Shown here in pieces: positions 9,356-20,653 of a DNA stretch of 64,000 bases. Under the pieces are notes generated by a model. That model was not told the DNA's origin, did no database searches, and saw only the letters and a program-made list of their open reading frames with translations. The position numbers and the translations under genes are program-made. The stretch's first letter is position 1. The number at the start of each line of letters is the position of its first letter. The DNA is from Rhizodiscina lignyota (taxonomy: Eukaryota; Ascomycota; Dothideomycetes; Aulographales; Rhizodiscinaceae), in assembly GCA_010015805.1 (NCBI GenBank), contig ML978147.1:62001-126000 (forward strand). Direction: 5' to 3'.

Positions 9356-12070
9356 ATGGCCGACATCGACAAGAAAACCGATGGCCCGACGACCGACGAC
9401 GCAGCTGGCTTCGATTTCACCAAGCTTCCCGACTTTGATAAAGACTTTGTAGATGATGCTGGAATTATAGAGTTCGCCAAAGCTCTCGCCGCACCCGAGC
9501 CTTCACCTTCGAACGAAGACCTCCTTAGTGCTGCCCCGCAGCAACCCACCTCACTCTTCATAACAGCTTTGAACGATTGGAAACCGATCAGACAGCGTGT
9601 GCGGAAAAGGAGTAGTCGGAAACCTAGGAGAGGCAAGGATGAGACAAGGGAGGGATATGTCTACGGCCTTTTGAAATGGCCGCTGCTCTTCACCGTCTTC
9701 GGCTGGATTGTATTTCTTGGGATCTCATACATTCTCACGAGGTTTTACATCTATTTGTATGAGCACTGGGTGACGTGGCGAGGAGCAAGAGAAAGGCTAC
9801 GCAGGAAACTGAACAGCAGCAAGAGCTATGAGGACTGGGTGGAGTCTGCCCGAGAGCTGGATGCATTCCTGGGGAATGACACGTGGAAGAGACAGGATGA
9901 ATACGCTTACTATGACAGCAAGACAGTCCGGAGGGTCAAGAACAATCTGAGAGAGTACCGCAAGCGGGCCGAGGATGAAGAGCACGACTCCGTCACGAAC
10001 GGTACGTTGAGTCCGAATAGGAAACCTACTGCGATCCACGAATTACGAGAATTGCTCGAAGCCTGCGTGAAGAACAACTTTTCGGGCTTCGAGAATCCTA
10101 AACTCTACAGTGAGACATACTTCGGCACAAAGAACTTATTGCAAGACTTTGTCGAGGAAGTTGGCGAGTCATTGTCGCTCATCTTACGGACAAGCCAACT
10201 GTCGCGAGACGCCAAACGAGAGTTCTTCAGACACTTGCATACCAATTACGGTCGCTCTGCTCTCTGCCTTTCTGGTGGAGCTACATTTGCATATTACCAT
10301 ATCGGTGTCGCCAAGGCCATGCTCGATGCGAATCTGCTACCAGACGTCATCACTGGCACATCTGGCGGAGCTCTTGTTGCCGCTCTGCTCGCAACACGCA
10401 ACAACGATGAGCTGAAGCAGCTTCTAGTGCCAGCTTTGGCACACAAGATTACGGCTTGTCATGACAGTACGTGGACGTGGATGAAGCGATGGTGGCAGAC
10501 CGGAGCTCGGTTCGACAGCATCGACTGGGCCTGTCGCTGCTCGTGGTTTACGAGAGGAAGCATGACCTTTCGGGAAGCATACGTTAGGACTGGTCGGGTG
10601 TTAAACGTAGCTTGTGTGCCTTCGGACCCGCACTCTCCCGCTATCCTTGCAAACTATCTCACAAGTCCGGACTGCGTCATTTGGTCGGCGGTGATTGCGT
10701 CCGCTGCCGTTCCTGGAATTCTGAACCCAGTCGTACTAATGAAAAAGGTCAAAGTCATTGATCGAGACACAGGAGAGGAAACGGAGCGCCTCGAACCTTA
10801 TTCTTTCGGACACAAGTGGAAAGATGGCTCTTTGCGAACTGACATTCCCCTGCGCGCTCTCAATCTCCATTTCAACGTCAACTTTGCAATCGTATCACAA
10901 GTTAACCCTCATGTCAACCTATTTTTCTTCTCTTCGCGGGGTAGCGTCGGCCGTCCCGTTACGCACCGCAAAGGCCGCGGCTGGCGCGGCGGCTACATGG
11001 GCTCTGCGCTCGAGCAATACCTTAAGCTTGACATGACGAAGTGGCTCAAGGTGCTTCGACATCTCGAGCTCCTTCCACGACCTATGGGCCAGGACTGGTC
11101 GGAGATCTGGCTGCAGCAATTCAGCGGCACCATAACCATCTGGCCGAAGACTATCCCCTCGGATTTCTACTACATTCTTACCGATCCCACACCGCAAAGG
11201 CTCGCGCGGATGATACGTGTCGGCCAGCTGTGCGCTTGGCCGAAGCTCAAATTCATCGGCAATCGGATAAAGCTTGAGCGGCTGATTGATGAAGGGCGGC
11301 GCTCGACACGTCCTGTGCGCCCGAGACCGGGAGGTGATGGGATGGAGACGATCTTCTCTGAGGACGATTTACGCGGATTGCTTGAGAAGGCACAGAAGAA
11401 CAACGGCGCCATTACTCAGAATATTTCTGGAGTGGACGGTACGAGAGAGCATGCCGTGTCCTGTTACTCTCCGTCAGGATCCGACGCCGATGACTCCGAT
11501 ATCGAAGATGAGCGTGCAGCGCAGGAGAACCTCATGCCGACCCCGCCAATACACCGAGCAGAGAGCCCTTCTATATCTCAGCGCCTCGGGGGCTGGTGGC
11601 GATCCATTTCACCATCCAACTCTCGGTCTCCTAAGAAAGTCAATTCCCCGCCTCACATCATCGTGCCTCCGCGGACGACTTCAAATGATTCAAAACTCAA
11701 ACACATGCCTGCATCAGCAGCGCCGCATTTGTACAGCTACGACCGGCCGCAATCCATGTTTGAGCTTCGCCCCGATACGCCACGCACAAAGCAAGTTTCA
11801 TGGGAAGAAGAGCAGCGCAGGTTAGACACATTGATGGCGTATCGCGAGGCGCAGATTCAACACAGAAGGAGGGCGAGTTTAGTTGACGAATTGCGCAGGC
11901 AGAGCTTGGTGTTCTTCGATGACGGTTTCGATGCCGAAGATGACGTGGAACCAGTCTTTAGTCACGAGGGTGATGGGAATGCACATGGCTTTGCAGATGC
12001 AGAGGACAATTCCTGGCGTGAGGGTGGAAAGCAGCGCGCTACTGCGAGGAGATCAACGAGGACAGACTAG
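9356..12070 (+). CDS. Patatin-like phospholipase / triacylglycerol lipase (Tgl3-Tgl5 type)
   Basis: Single exon of 904 residues. The patatin core has the oxyanion loop SGGATFAYYHIGV, the nucleophile elbow GTSGGALVAAL with Ser336, and the catalytic Asp in DGSLRTDIP (Asp490). A hydrophobic hairpin-like segment at about 106-135 (LLFTVFGWIVFLGISYIL) lies upstream, as in yeast Tgl3/Tgl4/Tgl5 lipid-droplet lipases, so membrane or droplet anchoring is likely. The C-terminal 300 residues are Ser/Pro-rich and probably disordered, with candidate phosphorylation sites. Predicted role: hydrolysis of triacylglycerol or lysophospholipid during lipid mobilisation. A very short uORF precedes the start. Which of the yeast paralogues it matches is not clear. 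Confidence 0.93.
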   Translation: MADIDKKTDGPTTDDAAGFDFTKLPDFDKDFVDDAGIIEFAKALAAPEPSPSNEDLLSAAPQQPTSLFITALNDWKPIRQRVRKRSSRKPRRGKDETREGYVYGLLKWPLLFTVFGWIVFLGISYILTRFYIYLYEHWVTWRGARERLRRKLNSSKSYEDWVESARELDAFLGNDTWKRQDEYAYYDSKTVRRVKNNLREYRKRAEDEEHDSVTNGTLSPNRKPTAIHELRELLEACVKNNFSGFENPKLYSETYFGTKNLLQDFVEEVGESLSLILRTSQLSRDAKREFFRHLHTNYGRSALCLSGGATFAYYHIGVAKAMLDANLLPDVITGTSGGALVAALLATRNNDELKQLLVPALAHKITACHDSTWTWMKRWWQTGARFDSIDWACRCSWFTRGSMTFREAYVRTGRVLNVACVPSDPHSPAILANYLTSPDCVIWSAVIASAAVPGILNPVVLMKKVKVIDRDTGEETERLEPYSFGHKWKDGSLRTDIPLRALNLHFNVNFAIVSQVNPHVNLFFFSSRGSVGRPVTHRKGRGWRGGYMGSALEQYLKLDMTKWLKVLRHLELLPRPMGQDWSEIWLQQFSGTITIWPKTIPSDFYYILTDPTPQRLARMIRVGQLCAWPKLKFIGNRIKLERLIDEGRRSTRPVRPRPGGDGMETIFSEDDLRGLLEKAQKNNGAITQNISGVDGTREHAVSCYSPSGSDADDSDIEDERAAQENLMPTPPIHRAESPSISQRLGGWWRSISPSNSRSPKKVNSPPHIIVPPRTTSNDSKLKHMPASAAPHLYSYDRPQSMFELRPDTPRTKQVSWEEEQRRLDTLMAYREAQIQHRRRASLVDELRRQSLVFFDDGFDAEDDVEPVFSHEGDGNAHGFADAEDNSWREGGKQRATARRSTRTD

Positions 12071-13896
12071 AGAAGGACGGTTTTTCGTGAGGTATGGTTA
12101 CGGCAAGCGCATGAATGATTCGAGATGGATAACCCTAGGATACCACATTGTTTTTCGCTTGAGATGCGGCAAAGCGCCGCGAAATTGGAGTCGTTGCGAA
12201 TTGAATGGATCTCCCTAAATCCTACATGGTACATCGAAATTGCGATTCCTCTTTGACTTCGCGTAGATCTTACGAGCTTCACAGACTGACTAAAAGCGGA
12301 CAGAGCTTGATCCCATGGAGGAATATCCTGGTTGTTTACGCATAGTGGTCGGTTTACCGGGTGGTTGCTCAAAGGTTTGTTTATTAATACCCTACCGGCG
12401 CTACATCTTGGTTGAATCATACTAGCAATCAGCGCGAGCAAGGCAGCCCGTCTGGTTGAAGTGGGGGATATGGTAATGTGCCTGATGACGTTTGAGAATC
12501 CCTCCATCAGTCTCTGGTATTTTCGCCCTACCGCAGCCGAATCCAGGTTAACGCTTGCACGATTCCATGCCCCGAGTTGTTTGTAACAAAATCCGGAAGC
12601 TAACAATGCTGGGAGAGTTGCCAGTCACCTGGCCACTTTTGGACGGGAGGATAGCTGCAGATATAGCGTCTCATAATGTCACCACGCCGAAAAAACTGGC
12701 CGTGTCATGGAAAGGTTCGCCCAGCCGCCTCGTCGGAACCAGTTCTTTTTTGATGATACATCTCGAATCTCTTGGGTTGTAAAATTCCTTTCAAAGATCT
12801 GGAGGTCAAAAATCTAAATATACCAGTATCGAAAGAGAGCCAAGAAGGGTAGTTTTGCGATGACGATGACTCCAGCAGCCGAAACAGAAAGACATAGTCT
12901 GCGGCTCAAGCTGCTCGCGCAAGAATTAGGAAATGTAACATGGCGATAAAGACGAAAATAAATCATATGTATACGCGCACGAATGACTGTGCATTTTATT
13001 GTATTGCTTGTCCCACTCTCGTCTCTCTTAGTACTCAACTTGTGGAGCTGATACTCGGGGCTTCCTGCACCCTCGCAACACGGCAAGGCAAGCTTCTCAT
13101 GTCACCTGTCGTCAGAATGCGAGAGGCAAGCCGCCGAGCTGGAAACAGCCAGTTCTGTGCAAGGCTGCGATGCGACGGGCCGGATCGGATGAAGGTGTAC
13201 AGACAGCAGAGCTGAGAGGCTATTGACGCAACTGTGTCATTCTCGATCGAGAAGCGCGTGCGAGGCTGCATATTGGAACCGGCGCGGCAAAGGGGCACTG
13301 CAAGGCTGGCCACCAATCGCCCAGAGCGCAAGATTTCAGTGTGGGGAAACGGTGCCGGCGATCCTCGTTTGAGAATTGCAGGCGCCGGACGCATTGTGCC
13401 AGCTGTGCGGCGTGGTGGATGAAGGGGCGGGCAGAGAAGTGGAGCGGCGTGTATGGGATGGCAGACTTGAAGCAGACGCCCCTTAGCCCCAGATTTCTGG
13501 TGGGCGCCAAGCGGCCAAGGAGCGCCTCTCCCGCCGCCACGCCGCCCGAACGTCACCGACGTTTCAGGCCGCAACGAATGGTGTTTTTGCGACGGCTGGA
13601 GAGCTGCACCAGCCTGCTGCACACGCCGCCCACAGCCCTTCCTATCATCTATGCTTGCGAGCACTGCCTCCAATTTGGCATCTTGCCGCTCTCCCGTTCG
13701 CTGTAGTAAGAAGAACCCCCCGGCCCTGCTGCAATGGCCTTCTCACGTTTGTGCGTGGGCGTGCGTGTGGATCCCCGCCGTAACACCACAAGAATGGGTG
13801 GCCCGCGGGACGTAAGTATATCGCTAGATATATGAAAACCACCTCCCTGTTCTTCTCTTCTACAATGCCACTTGCTCTACGCGAATTCCACCCTTC
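12071..13896. other. 1.8-kb intergenic region
   Basis: Several GC-rich overlapping frames (13035-13673 minus, 13341-13706 plus) cover one another on both strands and show Arg/Pro/Ala bias, typical of chance ORFs. No conserved domain, repeat or RNA gene recognised. Confidence 0.55.
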
Positions 13897-15335
13897 ATGA
13901 AGTCTGCGCCTCGATCTCCACGCTCCCCGCTGTCGCCCTCGAGGACGTGGAGCGGCTTGGAGCGTGCTAGCGATACTGCCTGGGCTGAGGTTTGTCATTG
14001 TATATTCCAATTTGGGCACAGCAGCGGTGTTCGTTAATATACGTATAGGGCCTAAGAGGCATTGCTGCCGTTGGTGTTGTCTCGTCACATCTCGTACTCT
14101 CCTTTGCGCTCGACCTCGTTCCTCCTTGCGATGACGGACCAGATGGAGATTCTCGCTTCTTCCAAGTTCCACTGTTCCGGCTCATCGTACAAGGAGAAGC
14201 CTTCGTCGCTCTCTTCTTTATCCTGACCGGCTTCGTCAACTCGCTCAAACCTCTGAAGCAGTCACAATCCAGTGACATTGAAGGCGCTCTCGTCTCGCTC
14301 GCTCGAAGTTCACTAAACCGGATACCACGCCTCATCTTGCCGGCCGCCACGGTGACTATCATAACATGGTTTGCTTGCCAGTTAGGCTTCTTTGAGCTGG
14401 CTCGACAGAGTGGAGCGTACTGGATGCGGGTCAACAGCCGACAGCCCAGTATCAGTTGGTCAAAGGCTGCGCAAGACCTTGTCGTCGCGTTGACGAACAC
14501 TTGGATCTGGGGCGAGAATCCGTACGATCAGCCACAGTGGGCTATGACATACCTGTTGAAAGGCTCGATGTATATCTTCATCCTCCTGCTGATCACGGCT
14601 ACTACGAGGCCTGGTTTTCGCTTTGTCGTATTCGGACTAGCATACGGCTGGAGCTGGCTATCTGGTGATGGTTAGTTCGGATGAATATTAATAACTACTG
14701 CAATATGCTAACATTCTCAAGGTCTCGTTGGTCTGAACGTCTTCGCCGGCATGTTCCTCGCCGAACTCCACACAACGCAAATGCTCCCCGAAATCCGATC
14801 CAAGGCACTTAGAGCTCTTCCTTTCTTCACTGCACTGCTCGGCCTGTATCTGATGTCTTTCCCCGCCGATTTTGCGGGCTGGAAGCCATGGACGCGACAG
14901 CTCAAGGACATTGGCAACGTCATCTTCCCCACCGGTGTGCATATGGGCAGATTTTGGACCGGCATCGGGGCTCAGATCCTCACTGCGTCCATTCAAATCT
15001 CTCCTGAGATGCGCAGAGGCCTTTCAACACGCGTATGCACCTTCCTCGGATCGATTAGCTTCTCGATCTATCTCCTCCATGGCCCTCTCATGCGGTCAGT
15101 GCTGGCGTGGATGACGTTCGGACCAAGCTGGCTGATTAACGCCGAGCTGGTAGACGACGCGGGCTTCATTCCTCCGCCGGCCGGAAATACTTTACTCTTT
15201 ATTCTGCCAATATTTGCGAGCTTCCTTGTCCTGGTCGCCAGTCTTTGGACCGTCAAAGTCGAGCCCTATTTTGGCAGGGCGACAAAGTTCCTTCAAAGCC
15301 TTGCAGATGCCGAAGGACCGATTCTCGTCAAATGA
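13897..15335 (+). CDS. Acyltransferase-3 family integral membrane protein
   Basis: Three exons (13897-13989, 14049-14670, 14722-15335) give 442 residues; introns of 59 and 51 nt agree in phase. After a Ser/Pro-rich N-terminus the protein opens into GLRGIAAVGVVSSHLVLSF, the first membrane helix of the acyltransferase-3 family with its usual helix-1 His. Further hydrophobic helices follow, including FFILTGFVNSL and the FSIYLLHGPL block near the end, where the family commonly has a conserved H. The family transfers acetyl or other acyl groups to sugars or lipids across membranes; fungal members are mostly uncharacterised. Substrate unknown. The first exon is supported by phase and splice sites only. 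Confidence 0.86.
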
Positions 15336-16907
15336 AAGGTCTCTGCCAGCAACTACACATTTTCCTTTTGTGCATACCTTATGCTTTGTCATTGAAGGTA
15401 TATGACTGCAAAGCGTTACAGGCGAACACCAAATAGATACCCTTTGTATTCAGGTCTCATTACATACCACGGCACCACTGCTGCCGATGTTCAAAATGAA
15501 ACATTTACATAGTTCTGGCGCACTTCCAGTTTGCTCTCACTCGCATGACGGGCTCGACTCTTCTGTGCCAGAACTGCAGCCTGCAGCACTGTGATATAGT
15601 CGTTCTAAACATCGGTTGAACACGCTGTGTGGTCCCATGTTGCCGTTCGTGTTTGATCTTCCCGTGGATATGTTGTTTCAACCGGAAGCGCCATTTAGCG
15701 AGAGTTAAGCAACACTAAGCTTGACGATCAAACGTTGAAACAAATCGGCTGTCACAATTGTCGCGGAGTAGTCCTTCTCGAAAATAGAATCCCGCTAATT
15801 ATGAAGGTCGGTGTTGCCGAGTTCCAACATGTTTCCAAAGAGCGAAAAGAACATGTGCGTTATGTGCAAGCAGGTCTCTTCTGCTGCGAACTAGTTGTTG
15901 GAGAGGCGCTCAATTGTGTACGGAAGCTCCGCAAATGTCTTGAACTTTAACGCCCCCAAAAAATCTAAGATATGGTCATGGTCCTGTCTGCGGCTGGTAT
16001 CGCGCGCTTCTCGACCTCTCTTCTACGTTACGGCTGGAGTCTCCTTAAATGCTTCGACCTCGTCTGCGAAGATCTCTCATTCCTTAAGAAACAACATGTT
16101 CTGACTGTTCTACACGCATTCAAGCGATGGACCTACCATGTGCAAGACTTTGCTTTTCACACTCGATCATCAATGGGAAAGTATACGTCGCTCCGATCAT
16201 GGTGTTTGGCCTGGCCCCAGCATCATATGGGAGCTCTAGTACATTGTGCCTCTTATAAACTCGACCTATTCCAACACATTGTGTAGCCGCGGAGGGAGCT
16301 GTGGGAACTACTCCCTTCCCTGATTTATCGAGCATCTGAACGCATGGTCGTCGAGTTGCGGTCTGAGTTGAGGCTAGCAAACGTTCACGCGGAGTTGCGG
16401 GAAAGTATATCAAAACTAACGATCGTCACTCCTTCTACCTCTGCCCTGGTTGCCCGTCAAGCGTGTCCTGCATCTAGTTCTCGGAGTGGGCTGTACTGGT
16501 ACCGTGGTGGTCCAGAAGGGTTTGACACGTGGCTCAGGTTACAATGTCAATACTAGTTTGAGCCGGCGAGGTGCACAGTGCTACTATAACTAGACCACTC
16601 TCGATCGAAGAAGGTATATATTCATGTTTTCATGCGATACTGCGCGATGCTGATGTTTCTAGTTCGAGGCGACGATTTTGTCGATGAGGCTGAGGATGTT
16701 GATAAGACTTAGTGAGAGGGATCCCATCATTCACTACTTCCGTGTTACTTTCTGCCTTCCCTCCACCAGTCCAATGCTAGCGTTAAGATTGCTTGAGCGC
16801 TCATTGGCTCTCTTTCCGTAGAAGCTGTAGCTCGATTTGGCGAAAAGCTCCGATTCAGTGCTCGAACTCGGAGAATTGAGAGATCTCTATTTTGCTAGGC
16901 AGGAAAA
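15336..16907. other. 1.6-kb intergenic region
   Basis: Lies between the convergent acyltransferase and HET genes. Several 60-105-codon frames, none with recognisable content. No repeat or RNA gene identified. Confidence 0.55.
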
Positions 16908-18908
16908 TCAAACCACTTGATTCTGATTAAAAAGTTCGCTAGTAGTAAACTCTTCATTCTTGTCATTGGCAAACTTGATATCAACAATGTGGACGTATTC
17001 CTCCATTCTCCATTCCGCGCGAGTCGAAGTGTTGATAACAAGGCAATGCTGTCTAAAATCCAAAGATTCAGTAAGGTGAGGTGCATCTAAGACTTGTTCT
17101 AGAAGGCGAGGTTGTTGTGCTGAGAGCTTGACAGAGAGAACAGCTCGTGTCTCGATTTTGGGGTGACGGGAACGGAACAAAACAACGACTGTAAAATTAA
17201 TAGCTTTAGTGGAGTTATCCTCCGTCTCTTTTGCTCCACTCAGTCCCTTATCACCGTTACTGGACCAAGTGAGAGCAGCTCGGGGCTCCGCTGAAAATGG
17301 TATCCGTAAAATACCAGTGGTGTGGGTACAGAACTGAGGCGGAAATGATTCCGTAATGGTAAATGGATGCAAGTGTGGCGGTGTGTGACATCTGATCCAG
17401 ATGTTTGAGGTCCGTTCCGGCTGCTTCTCTGCTGGTGTAGTTAACAGTCGGAGCGCGAACTCCCTAACAATGGTGAGCGATTCGATTGGCGCTCTTGCTG
17501 CATCCTCCCAGTCGATGACGACTAGAACATGCTCATATAGACTATACAAGAACATTCCATCATGTCCTCGACCTATGACGCTGACTCTGAGCGCAAGCGG
17601 TCCTCTGAAGTCATCAACATAGCGACAATTCAAGATCCAGAATATATTTCCCGTTGGCGATCTCCAAACCGGTGCTCTTATCTGAAGTCCCAAGTTGGTC
17701 AACAAAAACGGCTCGGCGACGCTATTGTTGTTCTGAATCGGTATGCGGATTACCCTGTTTCCGAGGGTAAAGTATCGTGGCTCGGGTGCAAAGATATTCC
17801 TTCGCAGAGGTTCCATCGAGAACGCAAAAATGGATTGATCAATCGAATAGTTGCTAATGAGTTGCTGGAGTCTGCGAAAAGCATGCGAACCCTCTCCATA
17901 CAGAGGCGGCATGCTGAGCTGAAAGATGCCAATCAGGCAATACGCCTCATCCTCTTTCCGCGTGCACTCCCTGGAAGCAGCCCACGACATCTTTCTGGCC
18001 ACACTCACAGTACGCAGCACAGGTCTTCCTTCAAGGAGAACGGCCTCGTCTATTCCAGTTATTCGATTGATAGGGCCTACGAGCTGCTTTTTGGTTCCGA
18101 TCAGCTTCCAGTCGGAGTCGAAGAAATTTACATCGTCCGGTGCAATCAATTCTTGAAGCGTCCAGCCCCTCTTGAACCATCTGCTCAGGAAGAAGTTTGA
18201 TATTTCCAGGCGCCGCAGAAAATATTCGTCCGGTGCAGTCTGTTCCTTACCGGTCCAGAGTCTCTCGAACCCCATGCTCTGGGAAACCTCAAATGTTTCC
18301 ATCCGGCGTAGCATATGTTCGCCCGGAGATGCGGGAGTGATGTAAACGTCCGACAGATACGCATAGCATGTTTCAGCATTCTTGTACCAATTCCACATTG
18401 AATTAATCGCTTCGCTCAGCTCTGCACTGCTGGATTTGTCTATACAGCATGTATCTACCTATTGCATAATCAGTCCAGATTGTCACGTATTATTTTACGG
18501 CGCACGGAGACCGAGAGCCAGTGGAAAGACTGTCGACAAAAATGATAGTATACTCCTCACCCACGAGAAACAAGAGGCAAAGACAAAGATAGAGTTATAT
18601 TCTCTATATGATATTAATCAAGCATTCAGACCTCAATTAAGGGTGAACCATTTTTTCGCAGCTTTGAAGGGCAAGAAGGAAGCTTCATATCGTACCCATG
18701 CAAATTTCAAGCCATCTTGGAGTGCTTGCTCACAGCAAGACCTGATCTTCTTGAAGCCAGCCATTTTTCTGGCAATCGGGTCCCGTATTTGTTGGAAAGA
18801 AACCTCTTCTTGGCCCCAGGTGTGCGAGAGGATGGCATATTTCGGGATGTCCTCACCGGAAAACTCGTGCTCGACGAGAGCGCAAGTCTCGGCATTTAGA
18901 AGTCTCAT
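16908..18908 (-). CDS. HET-domain protein (heterokaryon incompatibility)
   Basis: Two exons, 18908-18696 and 18458-16908, encode 587 residues. The start MRLLNAETCALVEHEF, then YAILSHTWG, the exon junction W-VDTCCIDKSSSAELSEAINS, and WFKRGWTLQELIAP are the hallmark blocks of the HET domain. The C-terminal 350 residues (after EDEAYCLIGIF, PPLYGEG) carry no recognised repeats. HET proteins trigger cell death when unlike individuals fuse, or act in broader non-self recognition. The intron is 237 nt, long for this window, but both sites are canonical and the junction restores the expected motif in phase 0. The gene appears intact. The neighbouring secondary-metabolism-like genes fit an accessory region. 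Confidence 0.92.
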
Positions 18909-19296
18909 ATTGGGGCAAAGAGACAAACATGAATTGCTAAAAGAGGGCAAGTAAGAGTGCCACCCTGACGTGAATTGCTGGGTTGAAACTGGATGCTCTA
19001 ACTTTGAAGCCTTTTCGCCGAAAACCCCACGAAAGGTCTGGACCCGACATGTCGCTTAGTCAGCAGACGAAACGGCACAGGAGGATATAGCTAACAGGAC
19101 AGGTAACGAGTGCGTATACATTCAAACCAAAAATCAACCAGACGTGAGTGACAGCACTTTACCCTCCATAGCATTTCATTCTTAGCTCCGAGTGGGACAC
19201 TAACCGCTTGTGTACCACTGCTTACCCAAATCCCTGTGACAAGGAGTGACAACTTGTTACGTGCCGATGGAAACACCCCAAAGGTTCGCTAGTATC
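18909..19296. other. Intergenic HET / NmrA-like
   Basis: 388 bp between two minus-strand genes: 5' region of the HET gene and 3' flank of the reductase-like gene. Nothing recognised. Confidence 0.6.
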
Positions 19297-20333
19297 CTAA
19301 TAATTCACAAATTCTTTGACAGCATCATCCAGCGAGATCTTCTTGACGCCTGGATACCGATGATTGTCCAAATCGTCGCCAAGCTGGAACTCTGGGGTCT
19401 GGAAATAATACATGGAGAGTCTGGAAGCAAATGTGAATATTGGTGAGTTGAGAGCGCATGATATTAGTGGTTATTAGACTTACAGGCTGATATGTTGATG
19501 CCAAGGCGTATCAGTACCGGCGAGGGCCCGGACCTGCTCCTTTGCTTCGCTCATGCTCCCCTGATGTAATAAGGGCAGTGGAGATCCGTCTCCTTTGATC
19601 CTGCCAATTGCTGTAGCAATTTCGTTCATCGTTGCCTTAAAATCGACAACTGTACAAATAGATTAGCCAAACCAAAGGTCTCGAGGGTAAGGAGGACTGT
19701 ACGTTTGACGAAGCCCGTTGGCTCGTCCGGATCATTCGCAACCCTTGCCGCATATTCAGCAGCACTCTTGTATGAGACAAAATCTATTGTCTCATTACCT
19801 GTCCCCCAATATTTCGGCTCCTTTGGATTGAAAAAGACACCAAAAAAGGCCTCGACAAAGATGCCCACCAGAACATGAACCGCCTTTACTTGGATCGTTC
19901 CGTTTTCGTTTCCTTGTCGGAGGTATTCCCAAACCGCAATGTGGGCGTCCATAGGAGGCAGGTCACCGCGGTGAAGTGCGCGAAAATCGAGAGTAAAGTC
20001 GGAAGCAATGAATCGACCAACGCCCTCGGCGTCACAGGCTTCAATAAGAACCTTTGAAGAGTTCACCATGAGCTGAAAGTCCATGCGATTATATGCACAG
20101 ATGACAGTTGAGCAGCCAGTAATGGCCTTCTGGGCATCCTCGACACTCAGAGCGGAACCTGAAAACACTTTGAACCGGCTCGGGCGATCTGTGAGCGACT
20201 TCTCGATCTTTTCGGGGGAACGACAAAATCCATGGACGGTGGCTTCGGTCGTATCGAGTAGGTAGCTAGCAATCAGAGTACCCAACTTCCCTGTGACGCC
20301 AGCAATGGCGATACATGTTGGAGTCGCCCTCAT
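19297..20333 (-). CDS. NmrA-like / isoflavone-reductase-family protein
   Basis: Three exons (20333-19703, 19649-19484, 19420-19297) encode 306 residues; introns of 53 and 63 nt agree in phase. The N-terminal GVTGKLG (12-18) is the dinucleotide-binding Rossmann loop of the atypical SDR group, followed by HGFCRSPEKI and FIASDFTLDF. Fungal NmrA proteins regulate nitrogen metabolism by binding NAD(P); close relatives are reductases of secondary metabolism, and these two roles cannot be separated here. The last exon ends in KKISLDDAVKEFVNY, typical of the family. Its upstream gene on the same strand is a Zn2Cys6 regulator, with 320 bp between. A row of CGG/CCG triplets lies 147-254 bp before its start codon. 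Confidence 0.9.
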
Positions 20334-20653
20334 GCTGACCAGACTGAAATGCTGAAATTGTGTAGCCTAGAATTGAAGATAGAGAAGCTTTGTTGAAATT
20401 GTCAGAAGACACCTATGGCTTTCGCAAGGTCGATAAGGAGCTTTATGATAATGTCACTCGATCATTTTTTTGCAGTATTCGGCGTTACAGGTCGGACTCG
20501 GCGATCACCACCGAATGCCAAGACCGAATACCGAATATGCAGGGGAATTTCACACATGTGGGCTGCAGTAATAAACCACATTTCGCATGCATTCTGCGCT
20601 CCATATGAGCAGTGCGACTTCGGAGGTTCCTCTCGTGCGAGATGAGAGAAAAC
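20334..20653. promoter_or_regulatory. Promoter of NmrA-like gene with CGG/CCG triplet cluster
   Basis: CGG triplets start at 20480, 20493 and 20499 and CCG triplets at 20511, 20524 and 20531, so three CGG are followed by three CCG within 54 bp. Zn2Cys6 dimers usually read paired CGG triplets, so this is a candidate target for either regulator nearby. The pairing 20499/20511 is an inverted CGG-N9-CCG. Inference only. Confidence 0.35.

Noticed and set aside
13035-13706. Long GC-rich ORFs on both strands before the acyltransferase gene
   Set aside because: They cover each other, have Arg/Pro/Ala bias and no family motif. Likely chance.
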